28,841 bases of DNA from an uncultured Actinomycetes bacterium (lineage in GTDB: Bacteria > Actinomycetota > Actinomycetes > S36-B12). Positions 7,624 through 15,573 of the stretch are shown here, in pieces. The stretch spans positions 1 to 28,841 of the forward strand of contig CALFIA010000178.1 of NCBI GenBank assembly GCA_937876275.1, read 5' to 3'. Under the pieces are notes generated by a model, which had not been told where the DNA came from, did no database searches, and was given only the letters and a program-made list of their open reading frames with translations. The position numbers and the translations under genes are program-made. Every line of letters starts with the position of its first letter. The first letter of the stretch is position 1.

Positions 7624-9132
7624 GTGATCACTGACTCCGCAACTGTTGTCATCATCGGAAGCGGAATGGGCGGAGGCACCCTTGCGTGGGGCTTGGCCCG
7701 TCGTGGGATAGACGTGCTCGTCATTGAGCGTGGTGATTACCTGCCGCGTGAACCCCAGAACTGGTCGCCCCAGGCCGTGTTCGTCGAGAAGCGTTACAAG
7801 CCTGCCGAGACGTGGGTCAATGACGCAGACGGAAGCGACTTCGGCCCGGGCGTGCATTACGTGGTCGGTGGCAATACCAAGGTGTACGGATCCAGCCTGC
7901 CGCGTTTTCGTGAGCGCGACTTCGAGAAGACCGTTTATCCGAACGGTGTCTCTCCGGCGTGGCCGTTCCGCTACGCGGATATCGAGCCGTATTACTCGCA
8001 GGTCGAGTCGCTCTTCAAGGTGCACGGCACCACGGGCGAGGATCCCACCGAGCCGTGGCGCAGCCAGCCGTACCCGTATCCCGCCTTGGCCCAGGAGGCC
8101 TACATCGAGGAGACGATGATGCGACTGCAGGCGCAGGGCCTGCATCCGGCTCCTACAGCGATTGGTGTTGACCTACAGCCCGGTGGCTCGTGCATTCGCT
8201 GCAGTACCTGCGACGGCTTCCCGTGTCGCCTTGGTGCGAAGTCCGATGCTGAGACCTGTGCACTTGGTCCCGCGCTGATGACCGGGCATGTGCGGCTGCT
8301 CACTGGCGTGAAGATCACCTCACTCGAGACTGACGGCACTGATCGTGTCGTGCGGGCAATCGGCGAGAGCGGTGACGATCGGGTAGAAATCACCGGTAAC
8401 GCCTTTGTCGTGTCGGCCGGCGCCGCGAATTCAGCCGCATTGCTGTTGCGCAGTCGAAGCGAGCGGTTCCCCAATGGTCTGTCCAATGGCACAGGCCTTG
8501 TCGGTCGCAACTTCATGATGCATAACAACACCCATATCGCGGCGATCGATCCGCGTCGCAAGAACGACGTCGTGTTTCAGAAGACGTTCGCCATGAACGA
8601 CTTCTATGACGATCTCGGTGATGGATTCCCCGGTGGCACGATCCAGATGATCGGCAAGGTGCAGGCCTCCATGATGAAGACCCACGCCACTCATGCGCCG
8701 CTGATCATGCTCAAGCGGATGGCCGAGCGCAGTCTGGAGTTCCTGGTGATGACGGAGGACACTCCTGCGCCGCATAACCGCATCAGCATCGGCACCGACG
8801 GTCGCATTCGAGTGGCCTGGCAGCGCACCAACTATGACCGCCACGAGCTGTTGCTCGATAAGGCCACTCACGCCTTCCGCAAGGCCGGTTACGTGGGGCT
8901 GTTCCAGCAGCGCTTCACGATCGACATGAACAGCCACATGTGCGGCACTGTGGTGGCCGGCACGGACTCTGCCACCAGCGTTCTCGACCCATGGTGTCGC
9001 TCCCATGAAGTGCGCAATCTGCTGGTGGTCGACTCGGCTTTCTTCCCGTCGTCGGCCGCCCAGAACCCGGCCCTGACCATCGGAGCCCAGGCCCTGCGGG
9101 TGGCCGCCGAGACCGACTGGTCGGCGATCTAG
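7624..9132 (+). CDS. GMC family FAD-dependent oxidoreductase
   Basis: This flavoenzyme of the glucose-methanol-choline family oxidises an alcohol or sugar-like substrate. Evidence: the N-terminal dinucleotide fold VVIIGSGMGGG (GxGxxG at 12-17), the ERGDYL ribose-binding end, and the C-terminal block with SHMCGT, LLVVDSAFFP and QNPALTIGAQALR, which holds the family's catalytic His/Asn region. At 502 residues it is full length. It carries a cysteine cluster C190-x2-C193-x2-C196-x4-C201 with C212 nearby. Some GMC dehydrogenases hold an iron-sulfur cluster in a comparable insertion, so electron transfer to a quinone or cytochrome rather than oxygen is possible; this is inference. No Tat or Sec signal is visible. 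The gene probably sits in an operon with the upstream permease and ends at a strong terminator. Confidence 0.88.
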   Translation: MITDSATVVIIGSGMGGGTLAWGLARRGIDVLVIERGDYLPREPQNWSPQAVFVEKRYKPAETWVNDADGSDFGPGVHYVVGGNTKVYGSSLPRFRERDFEKTVYPNGVSPAWPFRYADIEPYYSQVESLFKVHGTTGEDPTEPWRSQPYPYPALAQEAYIEETMMRLQAQGLHPAPTAIGVDLQPGGSCIRCSTCDGFPCRLGAKSDAETCALGPALMTGHVRLLTGVKITSLETDGTDRVVRAIGESGDDRVEITGNAFVVSAGAANSAALLLRSRSERFPNGLSNGTGLVGRNFMMHNNTHIAAIDPRRKNDVVFQKTFAMNDFYDDLGDGFPGGTIQMIGKVQASMMKTHATHAPLIMLKRMAERSLEFLVMTEDTPAPHNRISIGTDGRIRVAWQRTNYDRHELLLDKATHAFRKAGYVGLFQQRFTIDMNSHMCGTVVAGTDSATSVLDPWCRSHEVRNLLVVDSAFFPSSAAQNPALTIGAQALRVAAETDWSAI

Positions 9133-9149
9133 CTGCCCCCCGAACACGC

Positions 9150-9182
9150 GCAAGGCCCCCTCCACGAGTGAGGGGGCCTTGC
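9150..9182. terminator. Perfect 13-bp hairpin, bidirectional terminator
   Basis: GCAAGGCCCCCTC (9150-9162) and GAGGGGGCCTTGC (9170-9182) pair without mismatch across a seven-base loop. The hairpin lies 18 bases after the GMC oxidoreductase stop and 37 bases after the stop of the convergent small gene, so it can end transcription in both directions. There is no long U tract, as is common in GC-rich actinomycetes. Confidence 0.85.
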
Positions 9183-9219
9183 TATGTGGATTCGTGCGGC
9201 GAGTGCCGCGGGGAACCGG

Positions 9220-9387
9220 TCAGAGGCTGCGGGCGAAGATCGCGTCGATCTCGGCCAGATCAGCGGGGGACACCGCGAGTGTGCGCTGTCGATCCCATTC
9301 CCGGTGAATCTGCTGACGGCGAGCGCCTTCGGTATCGAGGGGCTGGCGGTCAAACATGGATGAAAACACCTTGGCCAACGTGGTCAC
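9220..9387 (-). CDS. Small conserved-looking protein of unknown function (55 aa)
   Basis: On the minus strand a 56-codon frame starts at GTG 9387 and stops at TGA 9220-9222. A strong ribosome-binding site, AAGGAG, lies about seven bases before the start. The product is charged and probably helical; its second half reads RQQIHREWDRQRTLAV and then SPADLAEIDAIFARSL. I remember tails of the REWDRQR...EIDAIF type in short hypothetical actinobacterial proteins, but no function. There is no signal peptide or membrane segment. A shared hairpin lies just downstream, and fbiC is divergent across 223 bases. Its coding-like composition, ribosome-binding site and terminator together make it a real gene. 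Confidence 0.72.
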   Translation of the reverse strand: MTTLAKVFSSMFDRQPLDTEGARRQQIHREWDRQRTLAVSPADLAEIDAIFARSL

Positions 9388-9610
9388 GGAGGATCACTCC
9401 TTTTCGTTGCTTCATGGATGGATATTCGGTTGTGCAGTGAGGGGGTCTCCCTCGCTACATAACAATTCTGCATCATTTTCGAGATTAACGCAAGATCTTG
9501 CGTGATTCTGTAATTCGTGTCACAACCCGATCTCCGCCCCGAAATCCACTGAACATTGAGGTGTGCCACGATGACCAGGCACATTGGATCCGCACGGGAA
9601 GGGCGAGCGC
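9388..9610. promoter_or_regulatory. Divergent regulatory region between the small gene and fbiC
   Basis: This 223-base gap is AT-rich between about 9455 and 9520. For fbiC it holds TTAACG (9485-9490) and TGTAAT (9509-9514), an 18-base spacing close to consensus. A 16-bp palindrome lies between and over them. A weaker inverted repeat (GAGGG...CCCTC near 9441-9455) lies on the side of the small gene. A ribosome-binding site GGGAAGGG at 9596-9603 serves fbiC. Confidence 0.5.
9488..9503. promoter_or_regulatory. 16-bp perfect palindrome, probable operator in the fbiC promoter
   Basis: ACGCAAGATCTTGCGT is a perfect palindrome covering the spacer between the proposed -35 (9485-9490) and -10 (9509-9514) of fbiC. 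A repressor, or an activator of the MerR kind, would bind in such a position. No regulator gene lies nearby and I do not recognise the motif. Confidence 0.5.
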
Positions 9611-11902
9611 ATGTATCGGCACGTCACCTTCTCCCCGAAGGTCTTCATCCCTCTCACGATGCTCTGCCGCGATAAGTGCGGCTACTGCACCTTCGCCCAG
9701 GCTCCCGCCCATCTGCCGGCCCCCTTCCTCTCGCCTGAGGAGATCCTCGAGATCGCCCGGGCAGGCGCTGCTGCCGGCTGCCATGAGGCCCTGTTCACGC
9801 TAGGGGAGGCTCCTGAGGCCCGCTACGAGGTCGCGGCCCAGTGGCTGGCAGAGCGTGGCTATGCCTCCACAGTCGAGTACCTCGTGGCGATGTGCCAGTT
9901 GGTCCTCGATGAGACGGGTCTGCTGCCCCATGCCAATGCCGGGGCCTTGAGCAAGGACGACCTCGCGTTGCTTCGCCGGGTCTCGCCGAGCCAGGGGATG
10001 ATGATCGAGTCGCTCAATCCCGATCTGGTCGCCCATCGCGGCGCGCCCGACAAGACTCCTGAACGGCGCTTGGCCACCTTGCGCTGGGCCGGCGAGCTCT
10101 CGATCCCGTTCACCACCGGCATCCTGATCGGCATCGGGGAGTCGAAGCAAGATCGCATCGATGCCCTCGAGGCCATCGCCGCCTCGCACCTCGAGTTCGG
10201 GCACGTGCAAGAAGTCATCGTCCAGAACTTCGTGCCCAAGCAGGGCACGTTGATGCGCAATGAGCCCGCCTGCTCGACCGACGAACTTCTCGAGACGATT
10301 CGTCTTGCTCGAAAGATTCTGCCTGCCGACATCCATCTGCAGGCGCCACCGAATCTCGTCGATGACCCCGGCCTGCTCATCGATGCGGGTATCGACGACT
10401 TCGGGGGAGTCTCACCGATCACCCTTGATCACGTGAACCCCGAGCGACCCTGGCCTGAGATCGAGTCCTTGCGTGCGATTGTTGAAGCACGCGGCAAGGC
10501 ACTCGTGCCGCGCTTGACCATTCACCCCGAATTCGCGTCGAACCCGAGAAAGTGGCTCGACGACAACGTGCGTTTCGCAGTGCTCGATCGATCTGACGCC
10601 GCATCATTCGCTCGCGACGATGTCGGCGCGACGTTCCCCGAGAAGCACGAAGCGGCAGCGAATGTCGGCACCGGTGCCGAGGTGATCCAGGTCGGCCGGC
10701 GCTCCACCGCGTGGTACTCCGGCTCCGATCGATTGCCACCCACGCTCATCCCCGCGCCGGCCAAGGCCGACGGTGCGGTGCGCGAGGTACTCGATGGCGT
10801 AACTGCCGGCCAGGTGCCCGATGTCGATCAGTTGGAGATCCTCTTCCGTGCCCGCGGCACCGAGGTTGCGGCCATCGCGCAGCTCGCCGATGAACTTCGC
10901 AGCGCCGTGAACGGCGACGTCGTGACTTTCGTCCGTAATCGCAACATCAACTACACGAATGTGTGCACGTTCAAGTGCGCCTTCTGCGGTTTCTCCAAGG
11001 GCCCGATGTCGCTGAACCTGCGCGGGAAGCCCTATCTGCTCAGCAATGATGAGATCGCCGATCGTGTACGCGAGGCCGATGCTCTCGGCGCGACCGAGGT
11101 CTGCCTCCAAGGTGGCATTCACCCTGACTTCGATGGTGAGTACTACCTCGACGTCTGTCGTGCCGTGAAAGCTGCCGTTCCGGGTATCCACGTGCATGGC
11201 TTCACCGCTCTCGAGGTCACCGAAGGCGCCCGCCGGCTGCGCGAGCCACTGCCTGAATACCTCACCCGATTGCGCGAGGCCGGACTTCGCTCACTCCCGG
11301 GTACGGCGGCCGAAATTCTCGACGACTCCATCCGCGAGATCATCTGCCCCGACAAGATCACGACGAGTGAGTGGCTCGACGCGCACGAGATGGCGCACGG
11401 CGTGGGCCTGCGCTCGAATGTCACGATCATGTTCGGAAGCGTCGAGAATCCGCGTCACTGGGCCAAGCACATCGTGCGCACCCGCGACCTTCAGGCTCGC
11501 ACCGGCGGTTTCACCGAGTTCGTGCCGTTGCCTTTCGTGCACATGGCCTCGCCCATCTACCTCAAGCGTCGCGCCCGTCGCGGGCCTACCTGGCGCGAGG
11601 TCGTACTGATGCATGCTGTCGGTCGCATTGGCTACCACGGCTCGATCGACAACATCCAGGCCTCGTGGGTCAAGCTCGGGGTCAATGGCGCTCAGCAGTT
11701 GCTGCAGGCGGGTGTCAATGATCTCGGCGGCACCTTGATGGACGAGAACATCTCGCGCGCTGCCGGAGCCACGCACGGCCAGGGCATCACAGCTGAAGAG
11801 TTCCTCGCGGTTGTCGAGCCCATCGGCCGCACGCTGCGTGAGCGCACCACGTTGTATGGCGTTCCCGCCGAGCGCCCTGTCGCCGCTGCCTCATCACTGT
11901 GA
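9611..11902 (+). CDS. fbiC: 7,8-didemethyl-8-hydroxy-5-deazariboflavin (FO) synthase FbiC, fused CofG/CofH
   Basis: FbiC makes FO, the chromophore of coenzyme F420, from tyrosine and 5-amino-6-ribitylamino-uracil with two radical-SAM domains. Both CX3CX2C clusters are present: Cys19/Cys23/Cys26 (CRDKCGYC), starting the CofG half, and Cys452/Cys456/Cys459 (CTFKCAFC), starting the CofH half. The order CofG then CofH is usual for Actinobacteria. ATG 9611 is preferred because GGGAAGGG ends seven bases before it; TTG 9584 would add only nine residues. The 763-residue product lacks the roughly 70-residue N-terminal extension that mycobacterial FbiC (about 856 residues) carries before the first cluster. 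The stop overlaps the start of a P450 gene. Confidence 0.95.
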   Translation: MYRHVTFSPKVFIPLTMLCRDKCGYCTFAQAPAHLPAPFLSPEEILEIARAGAAAGCHEALFTLGEAPEARYEVAAQWLAERGYASTVEYLVAMCQLVLDETGLLPHANAGALSKDDLALLRRVSPSQGMMIESLNPDLVAHRGAPDKTPERRLATLRWAGELSIPFTTGILIGIGESKQDRIDALEAIAASHLEFGHVQEVIVQNFVPKQGTLMRNEPACSTDELLETIRLARKILPADIHLQAPPNLVDDPGLLIDAGIDDFGGVSPITLDHVNPERPWPEIESLRAIVEARGKALVPRLTIHPEFASNPRKWLDDNVRFAVLDRSDAASFARDDVGATFPEKHEAAANVGTGAEVIQVGRRSTAWYSGSDRLPPTLIPAPAKADGAVREVLDGVTAGQVPDVDQLEILFRARGTEVAAIAQLADELRSAVNGDVVTFVRNRNINYTNVCTFKCAFCGFSKGPMSLNLRGKPYLLSNDEIADRVREADALGATEVCLQGGIHPDFDGEYYLDVCRAVKAAVPGIHVHGFTALEVTEGARRLREPLPEYLTRLREAGLRSLPGTAAEILDDSIREIICPDKITTSEWLDAHEMAHGVGLRSNVTIMFGSVENPRHWAKHIVRTRDLQARTGGFTEFVPLPFVHMASPIYLKRRARRGPTWREVVLMHAVGRIGYHGSIDNIQASWVKLGVNGAQQLLQAGVNDLGGTLMDENISRAAGATHGQGITAEEFLAVVEPIGRTLRERTTLYGVPAERPVAAASSL

Positions 11903-13275
11903 TGCGAGCGATCCCCAAGCGTCGTTACGTGACGACGCCGTGCACAGCGCCCGGCCCCACCGGTCAGACCATGCTCGGAGCCTTCGGCGCCATTCGCAAG
12001 AACCCGTTGAGCTATCTCGATTCCATCTGGCGAAGCTACGGCGACGTCGTGCAGTTTCCGGTGCCCAAGCCGCCGAGCTACCTGGTCAATGACCCAGAGG
12101 GTGTTCGCAATGTGCTTGTCACCAATGCCCGCAACTACGGCAAGTCGACCATTCAGTACTCGGCCCTCTCGCTCGTCACCGGTGAAGGCCTGCTGTCAGC
12201 TGATACGCCGGAGTGGAAGCGTCAGCGCCCGATGGTGCAGCCCGCGTTCCATCGCGAGACCCTCACGTCGATCGTCGCCCATGTGGCCACCGCTGCTCAG
12301 CGCATCATCGATGATTGGAACGCCCTGCCCGATGACTCGGTCGTCGATATTGACGCCGCGATCATGAATGCCGCGCTCGAAATCGTCGGCCATGCGCTCT
12401 TCGGCTCCGATCTCTCTGATGATGCCGATGCCCTCACCGCCGCAACGCTTGATGCCCTCGACGTCGTGATCGCCCGCGCACGTGTTCCGATCTCCCCGCC
12501 CGCCTGGGTTCCCACACCTGGTAATCGCAAGCTCAACGGTTCAGTCGCTGCCCTTGACCGAGCGGTTCACTCGATGCTGGATTCGCGAGGAGTGCGCGAG
12601 GTGCCTGTCGACATGCTCGATCTCCTCATCACGGCGCGCGATGACGAAGGTCATGCGTTAACTGAGACAGAGATTCGCGATCAGGTCGTCACCTTCATCG
12701 TCGCCGGGCATGAGACGGTGGCCAGTGCCCTCACGTGGACATTCGCGTTGTTGGCCGAGAATCCGGCGAGCATGCGCGCGCTGCAGGCAGAGGTTGATGC
12801 CGTACTGGGCGGAATCACGGCGCAGTTCGCCGACTATCAGCGATTGCCCTTTGCTCGCGCGGTGATCGATGAGACGCTTCGCCTGTATCCGCCTGCCTGG
12901 CTCATCACTCGCAATTCGCTGGGGGATGACGTCCTCGGCGGTTACGAGGTGCCCGAAGGCTCCCTCATCATCATGAGTCCGTGGCTGCTGCATCGTCATC
13001 CGGATGTCTGGTCGAATCCCGATCGATTCGACCCGCATCGCTTCATCGATGGCGAGATTGATCGTTCGGCCTTCATTCCGTTTGGCGCCGGACCTCGACA
13101 GTGCATTGGCCGTGACTTCGCCTATGTCGAGGCTGTCTTGCTGTTGGCGTCACTCGTGGCGCACTTCGATCTGGAATATCCGGCGGATGAGCATCGCCCC
13201 CCTGCGGTGCCGTTGGTGACCATGAGGCCGGCGCACGGATTGCACCTTCGCGTGCGGCCTCGCTCAGGCGCGTAG
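11902..13275 (+). CDS. Cytochrome P450
   Basis: This soluble haem-thiolate monooxygenase has the I-helix motif AGHETVASAL, the K-helix ETLR (ExxR), a PERF-like DPHRFIDG segment and the haem loop FGAGPRQCIG, whose cysteine is the iron ligand at about residue 401. At 457 residues it is full length. The N terminus (WRSYGDVVQF, ADTPEWKRQRPMVQPAFH) resembles the fatty-acid-hydroxylase-like bacterial P450s more than the short camphor type. It starts inside the fbiC stop (TGATG overlap; GTG 11899 is also possible), so the two are very likely translationally coupled. No ferredoxin or reductase gene is adjacent. The last 12 bases overlap convergent hisN. The substrate is unknown. Confidence 0.93.
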   Translation: MRAIPKRRYVTTPCTAPGPTGQTMLGAFGAIRKNPLSYLDSIWRSYGDVVQFPVPKPPSYLVNDPEGVRNVLVTNARNYGKSTIQYSALSLVTGEGLLSADTPEWKRQRPMVQPAFHRETLTSIVAHVATAAQRIIDDWNALPDDSVVDIDAAIMNAALEIVGHALFGSDLSDDADALTAATLDALDVVIARARVPISPPAWVPTPGNRKLNGSVAALDRAVHSMLDSRGVREVPVDMLDLLITARDDEGHALTETEIRDQVVTFIVAGHETVASALTWTFALLAENPASMRALQAEVDAVLGGITAQFADYQRLPFARAVIDETLRLYPPAWLITRNSLGDDVLGGYEVPEGSLIIMSPWLLHRHPDVWSNPDRFDPHRFIDGEIDRSAFIPFGAGPRQCIGRDFAYVEAVLLLASLVAHFDLEYPADEHRPPAVPLVTMRPAHGLHLRVRPRSGA

Positions 13276-14052
13276 CGCGTCGAGCACCTGTGCGTGAAGC
13301 AGGCCATTGGACGTGACCAGGCCGCCGAATTCGATGGCATCGCTTCCGTCAAAACCTGTAGCCAGCCCACCGGCCTCACGGATGACGGGGATCAACGCCG
13401 CCATGTCGTAGGTCGCCAGCTCGGGTTCACCGGCGATATCGACTGCACCTTCGGCCACGAGCATGTGCGACCAGAAGTCGCCGTAGGCCCGATGGCGCCA
13501 CGTGTCTGTGGTGAGAGTGTCGAGACCCTTCACTGCTCCGCGCTCGGCCCAGCCGACGGAGTCGGAGAAGGAGAACGACGCATCAGAGAGCTTCGCGACC
13601 TTGCTCACCTGGATACGCGTGGGTTCGTTCATGCCCGGGCCGGTGGACCAAGCACCTTGACCAGTGGCGGCCCACCAGCGGCGCCCAAGTGCGGGAGCGC
13701 TGACGAAGCCGACTTCGAGGACTCCGGCCACGCGAAGCGCGATCAACGTTGACCACACCGGCACTCCGCGGAGATAGTTCTTCGTGCCGTCGATCGGATC
13801 GAGGATCCAGGTGCGTTCAGTGCTGCCGCTCACCCCGAACTCCTCGCCGAGGATGCCGTCGCCTGGGCGCTCGGCCGCGAGGATCTCGCGCAGTCCCTGC
13901 TCGACTGCCTTATCGGCCTCGGTGACGGGGGTGAGGTCAGGCTTCGTCTCGATCACGAGATCGTGGGAGCGGTAATAGGACATCGAGATGGCGTCCGCGG
14001 CATCGGCTAGCCGGCGAGCGAGCTCGAGGTCGGCGTCCCAGGTATTCGTCAC
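13264..14052 (-). CDS. hisN: Histidinol-phosphatase HisN, inositol monophosphatase family
   Basis: This Mg-dependent phosphatase probably removes phosphate from histidinol phosphate, the HisN reaction of actinobacterial histidine synthesis. Metal and phosphate motifs of the inositol monophosphatase superfamily are intact: GEEFG near 70, WILDPIDGTKNYLRGVPVW near 82-100, and EPELATYDMAALIPVIREAGG towards the C terminus. The opening (ARRLADAADAISM...ETKPDLTPVTEADKAVE) closely resembles actinobacterial HisN and differs from SuhB or CysQ. GTG 14052 follows a TAGATT -10 box by six bases and has no ribosome-binding site. The gene is not linked to other his genes, as is usual for hisN in this phylum. 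Confidence 0.88.
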   Translation of the reverse strand: MTNTWDADLELARRLADAADAISMSYYRSHDLVIETKPDLTPVTEADKAVEQGLREILAAERPGDGILGEEFGVSGSTERTWILDPIDGTKNYLRGVPVWSTLIALRVAGVLEVGFVSAPALGRRWWAATGQGAWSTGPGMNEPTRIQVSKVAKLSDASFSFSDSVGWAERGAVKGLDTLTTDTWRHRAYGDFWSHMLVAEGAVDIAGEPELATYDMAALIPVIREAGGLATGFDGSDAIEFGGLVTSNGLLHAQVLDALRA

Positions 14053-14058
14053 GCCGCG

Positions 14059-14064
14059 AATCTA
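14059..14064 (-). promoter_or_regulatory. -10 box of hisN (TAGATT), leaderless start
   Basis: On the minus strand TAGATT ends six bases before GTG 14052. Confidence 0.5.
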
Positions 14065-14092
14065 TCCCACCCGCAGGCGTTCGCCTCGGCCC

Positions 14093-14098
14093 TAGGCT
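14093..14098 (+). promoter_or_regulatory. -10 box of the DUF2231 gene (TAGGCT), leaderless start
   Basis: TAGGCT ends six bases before ATG 14105. No ribosome-binding site is present. Confidence 0.55.
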
Positions 14099-14104
14099 TC
14101 CCCC

Positions 14105-14575
14105 ATGGGCTCGTTCCTCGACACCTTCAATGGGCTGCCGGTTCACCCGTTCGTCGTGCATGCCGTGGTCGTGCTGCTGCCGCTGACGGCGGTGCTGGCG
14201 ATCGCGATGACGATCAATGCACGGTTCTCTCGTCGCTTCGGCCCGCTCGTCGTGACATTGGGATTCTTAGGAGTCGGCGCCTCTCTGGTGGCCAAGGAGT
14301 CGGGGGAGCAACTGCTTCGGCACGTGGAATCGTCGCCCAACCATGTTCAACTCGGCTCGCGAACACCGATCTACGCAGGTCTGTACTTCCTGCTCTTACT
14401 CGGTTTCTGGCTCTTCGATCGCGGGATACCCGGAAATCGTCACCGACCGGCGTTGGTGATCATTCTCGGTGTGCTGCTCGCGATTGCCTCAGTGCTGATC
14501 TGCGTACAGGTTTATCTCGTCGGCCATAGCGGCGCTGAAGTGGTGTGGTTGCAGTTGCTGAGCGGAACGAATTAG
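14105..14575 (+). CDS. DUF2231 family membrane protein
   Basis: This is a four-helix integral membrane protein of 156 residues. GLPVHPFVVHAVVVLLPLTAVLAIAM near the N terminus is the hallmark of DUF2231, where the two histidines suggest haem or metal binding. A third histidine stands in the loop (SSPNHVQLGSRT), and the C-terminal helix ends in VGHSGAEVVW, matching the family's GHxGG-like ending. The family's function is unknown; electron transfer is a common guess. The gene is divergent from hisN with 52 bases between start codons, and its last four bases overlap convergent rsgA. Confidence 0.78.
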   Translation: MGSFLDTFNGLPVHPFVVHAVVVLLPLTAVLAIAMTINARFSRRFGPLVVTLGFLGVGASLVAKESGEQLLRHVESSPNHVQLGSRTPIYAGLYFLLLLGFWLFDRGIPGNRHRPALVIILGVLLAIASVLICVQVYLVGHSGAEVVWLQLLSGTN

Positions 14576-15573
14576 GCGCCGGTGCGCTGATCCGACCACT
14601 TATCGGTGTCCTTGGCGCTTCGCAGCAGGCGGCGAAGTGAGTTCAAGCGCTCTGTGACGCCATGGGACTCTGCCCACGCATCCAAGGCGCACTCGGCTTC
14701 ATCATGGGAGCACGCACGTGGGCAGTCGACGACCCCGTCGGCCAACTCCGGGAAAGCGTGGATGAGGCGTTCGAAGTCGACGTGGGCGAGCCCGAAGGAT
14801 CGAATGCCCGGGGTGTCGATGATCCAGCCACCGCTCGGCAGTGGCAGGGCCATGGCGCTGGTAGAGGTGTGTCGCCCCTTGCCGGTGTTGACATTCACGT
14901 GACCGGTACTTCGCCCGGCGCCGGGCACAAGCGCGTTGACGAGTGTCGACTTCCCGACGCCTGAGTGCCCGATGAGCACCGTGAGGTGATCGGTGAGCGC
15001 AGAGATCAATTCTGGGCTCGGCTCTCGATCGCATACGACGTAGCAGTCTGCGCCGAGTGCCGCGTAGGTCGACTGCAACTCGTCTGCTGACTTGAGATCA
15101 CTCTTGGTGATGATCAGGATCGGAGTGATGTCGGCATCGATGGCCGCCACGAGAGCTCGATCGATGAGTCCGATACTCGGATCAGGGTTAGTCGTAGCGG
15201 TGACGATCGCGAGCTGGGTTGCGTTGGCGACGATGACTCTCTCGACCGGATCAGAGTCATCGGCGGTGCGTCGCAAGTTCGAACTTCGCTCGTCCCGCCG
15301 CACGATGCGCGCCTGGGTGTCGGTGTCGCCTGATGTGTCGCCGACGATCTGCACGATGTCACCGGTGACGATGCCCTTGCGACCGAGTTCGCGCGCCTTG
15401 ATGGCGTAGATCTCAGTGCCGTCATCGAGGGCGACGGTGAATCGGCCGCGATCGACAGTGAGCACCATGCCACTGACTGCCTCGGTGTGAGAAGGGCGAT
15501 CCTTCGAGCGCGGGCGCGACTTTCCGCGCCCGGGGCGAATACGGACGTCATCCTCGTCGAGGCTGCGCGCCAC
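14572..15573 (-). CDS. rsgA: Ribosome small subunit-dependent GTPase RsgA
   Basis: RsgA is a circularly permuted GTPase that checks late maturation of the 30S subunit. The 333-residue product has an OB-fold region (about 30-90), then the GTPase motifs in permuted order: G4 TKSD at 156-159, G1 GHSGVGKS at 202-209 and G3 DTPG at 253-256. The C-terminal zinc site is Cys284, Cys288, His290 and Cys295. The first 30 residues are basic and probably bind RNA. GTG 15573 shares one base with the aroA stop (TAGTG), so rsgA is translated from the aroA transcript. The aroA-rsgA pair matches Rv3227-Rv3228. Confidence 0.95.
   Translation of the reverse strand: MARSLDEDDVRIRPGRGKSRPRSKDRPSHTEAVSGMVLTVDRGRFTVALDDGTEIYAIKARELGRKGIVTGDIVQIVGDTSGDTDTQARIVRRDERSSNLRRTADDSDPVERVIVANATQLAIVTATTNPDPSIGLIDRALVAAIDADITPILIITKSDLKSADELQSTYAALGADCYVVCDREPSPELISALTDHLTVLIGHSGVGKSTLVNALVPGAGRSTGHVNVNTGKGRHTSTSAMALPLPSGGWIIDTPGIRSFGLAHVDFERLIHAFPELADGVVDCPRACSHDEAECALDAWAESHGVTERLNSLRRLLRSAKDTDKWSDQRTGA

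Noticed and set aside
9571..9675. Possible 34-codon upstream frame (ATG 9571) overlapping the fbiC start, with GAGGTG before it
   Set aside because: The peptide shows no similarity to FbiC or anything known, and the frame inside fbiC is a shadow. A regulatory leader peptide remains possible but unsupported.
6850..13275. Reading fetB, GMC oxidoreductase, fbiC and P450 as one biosynthetic gene cluster
   Set aside because: A strong terminator and a divergent gene separate the first pair from the second, and no core synthase or tailoring set is present.
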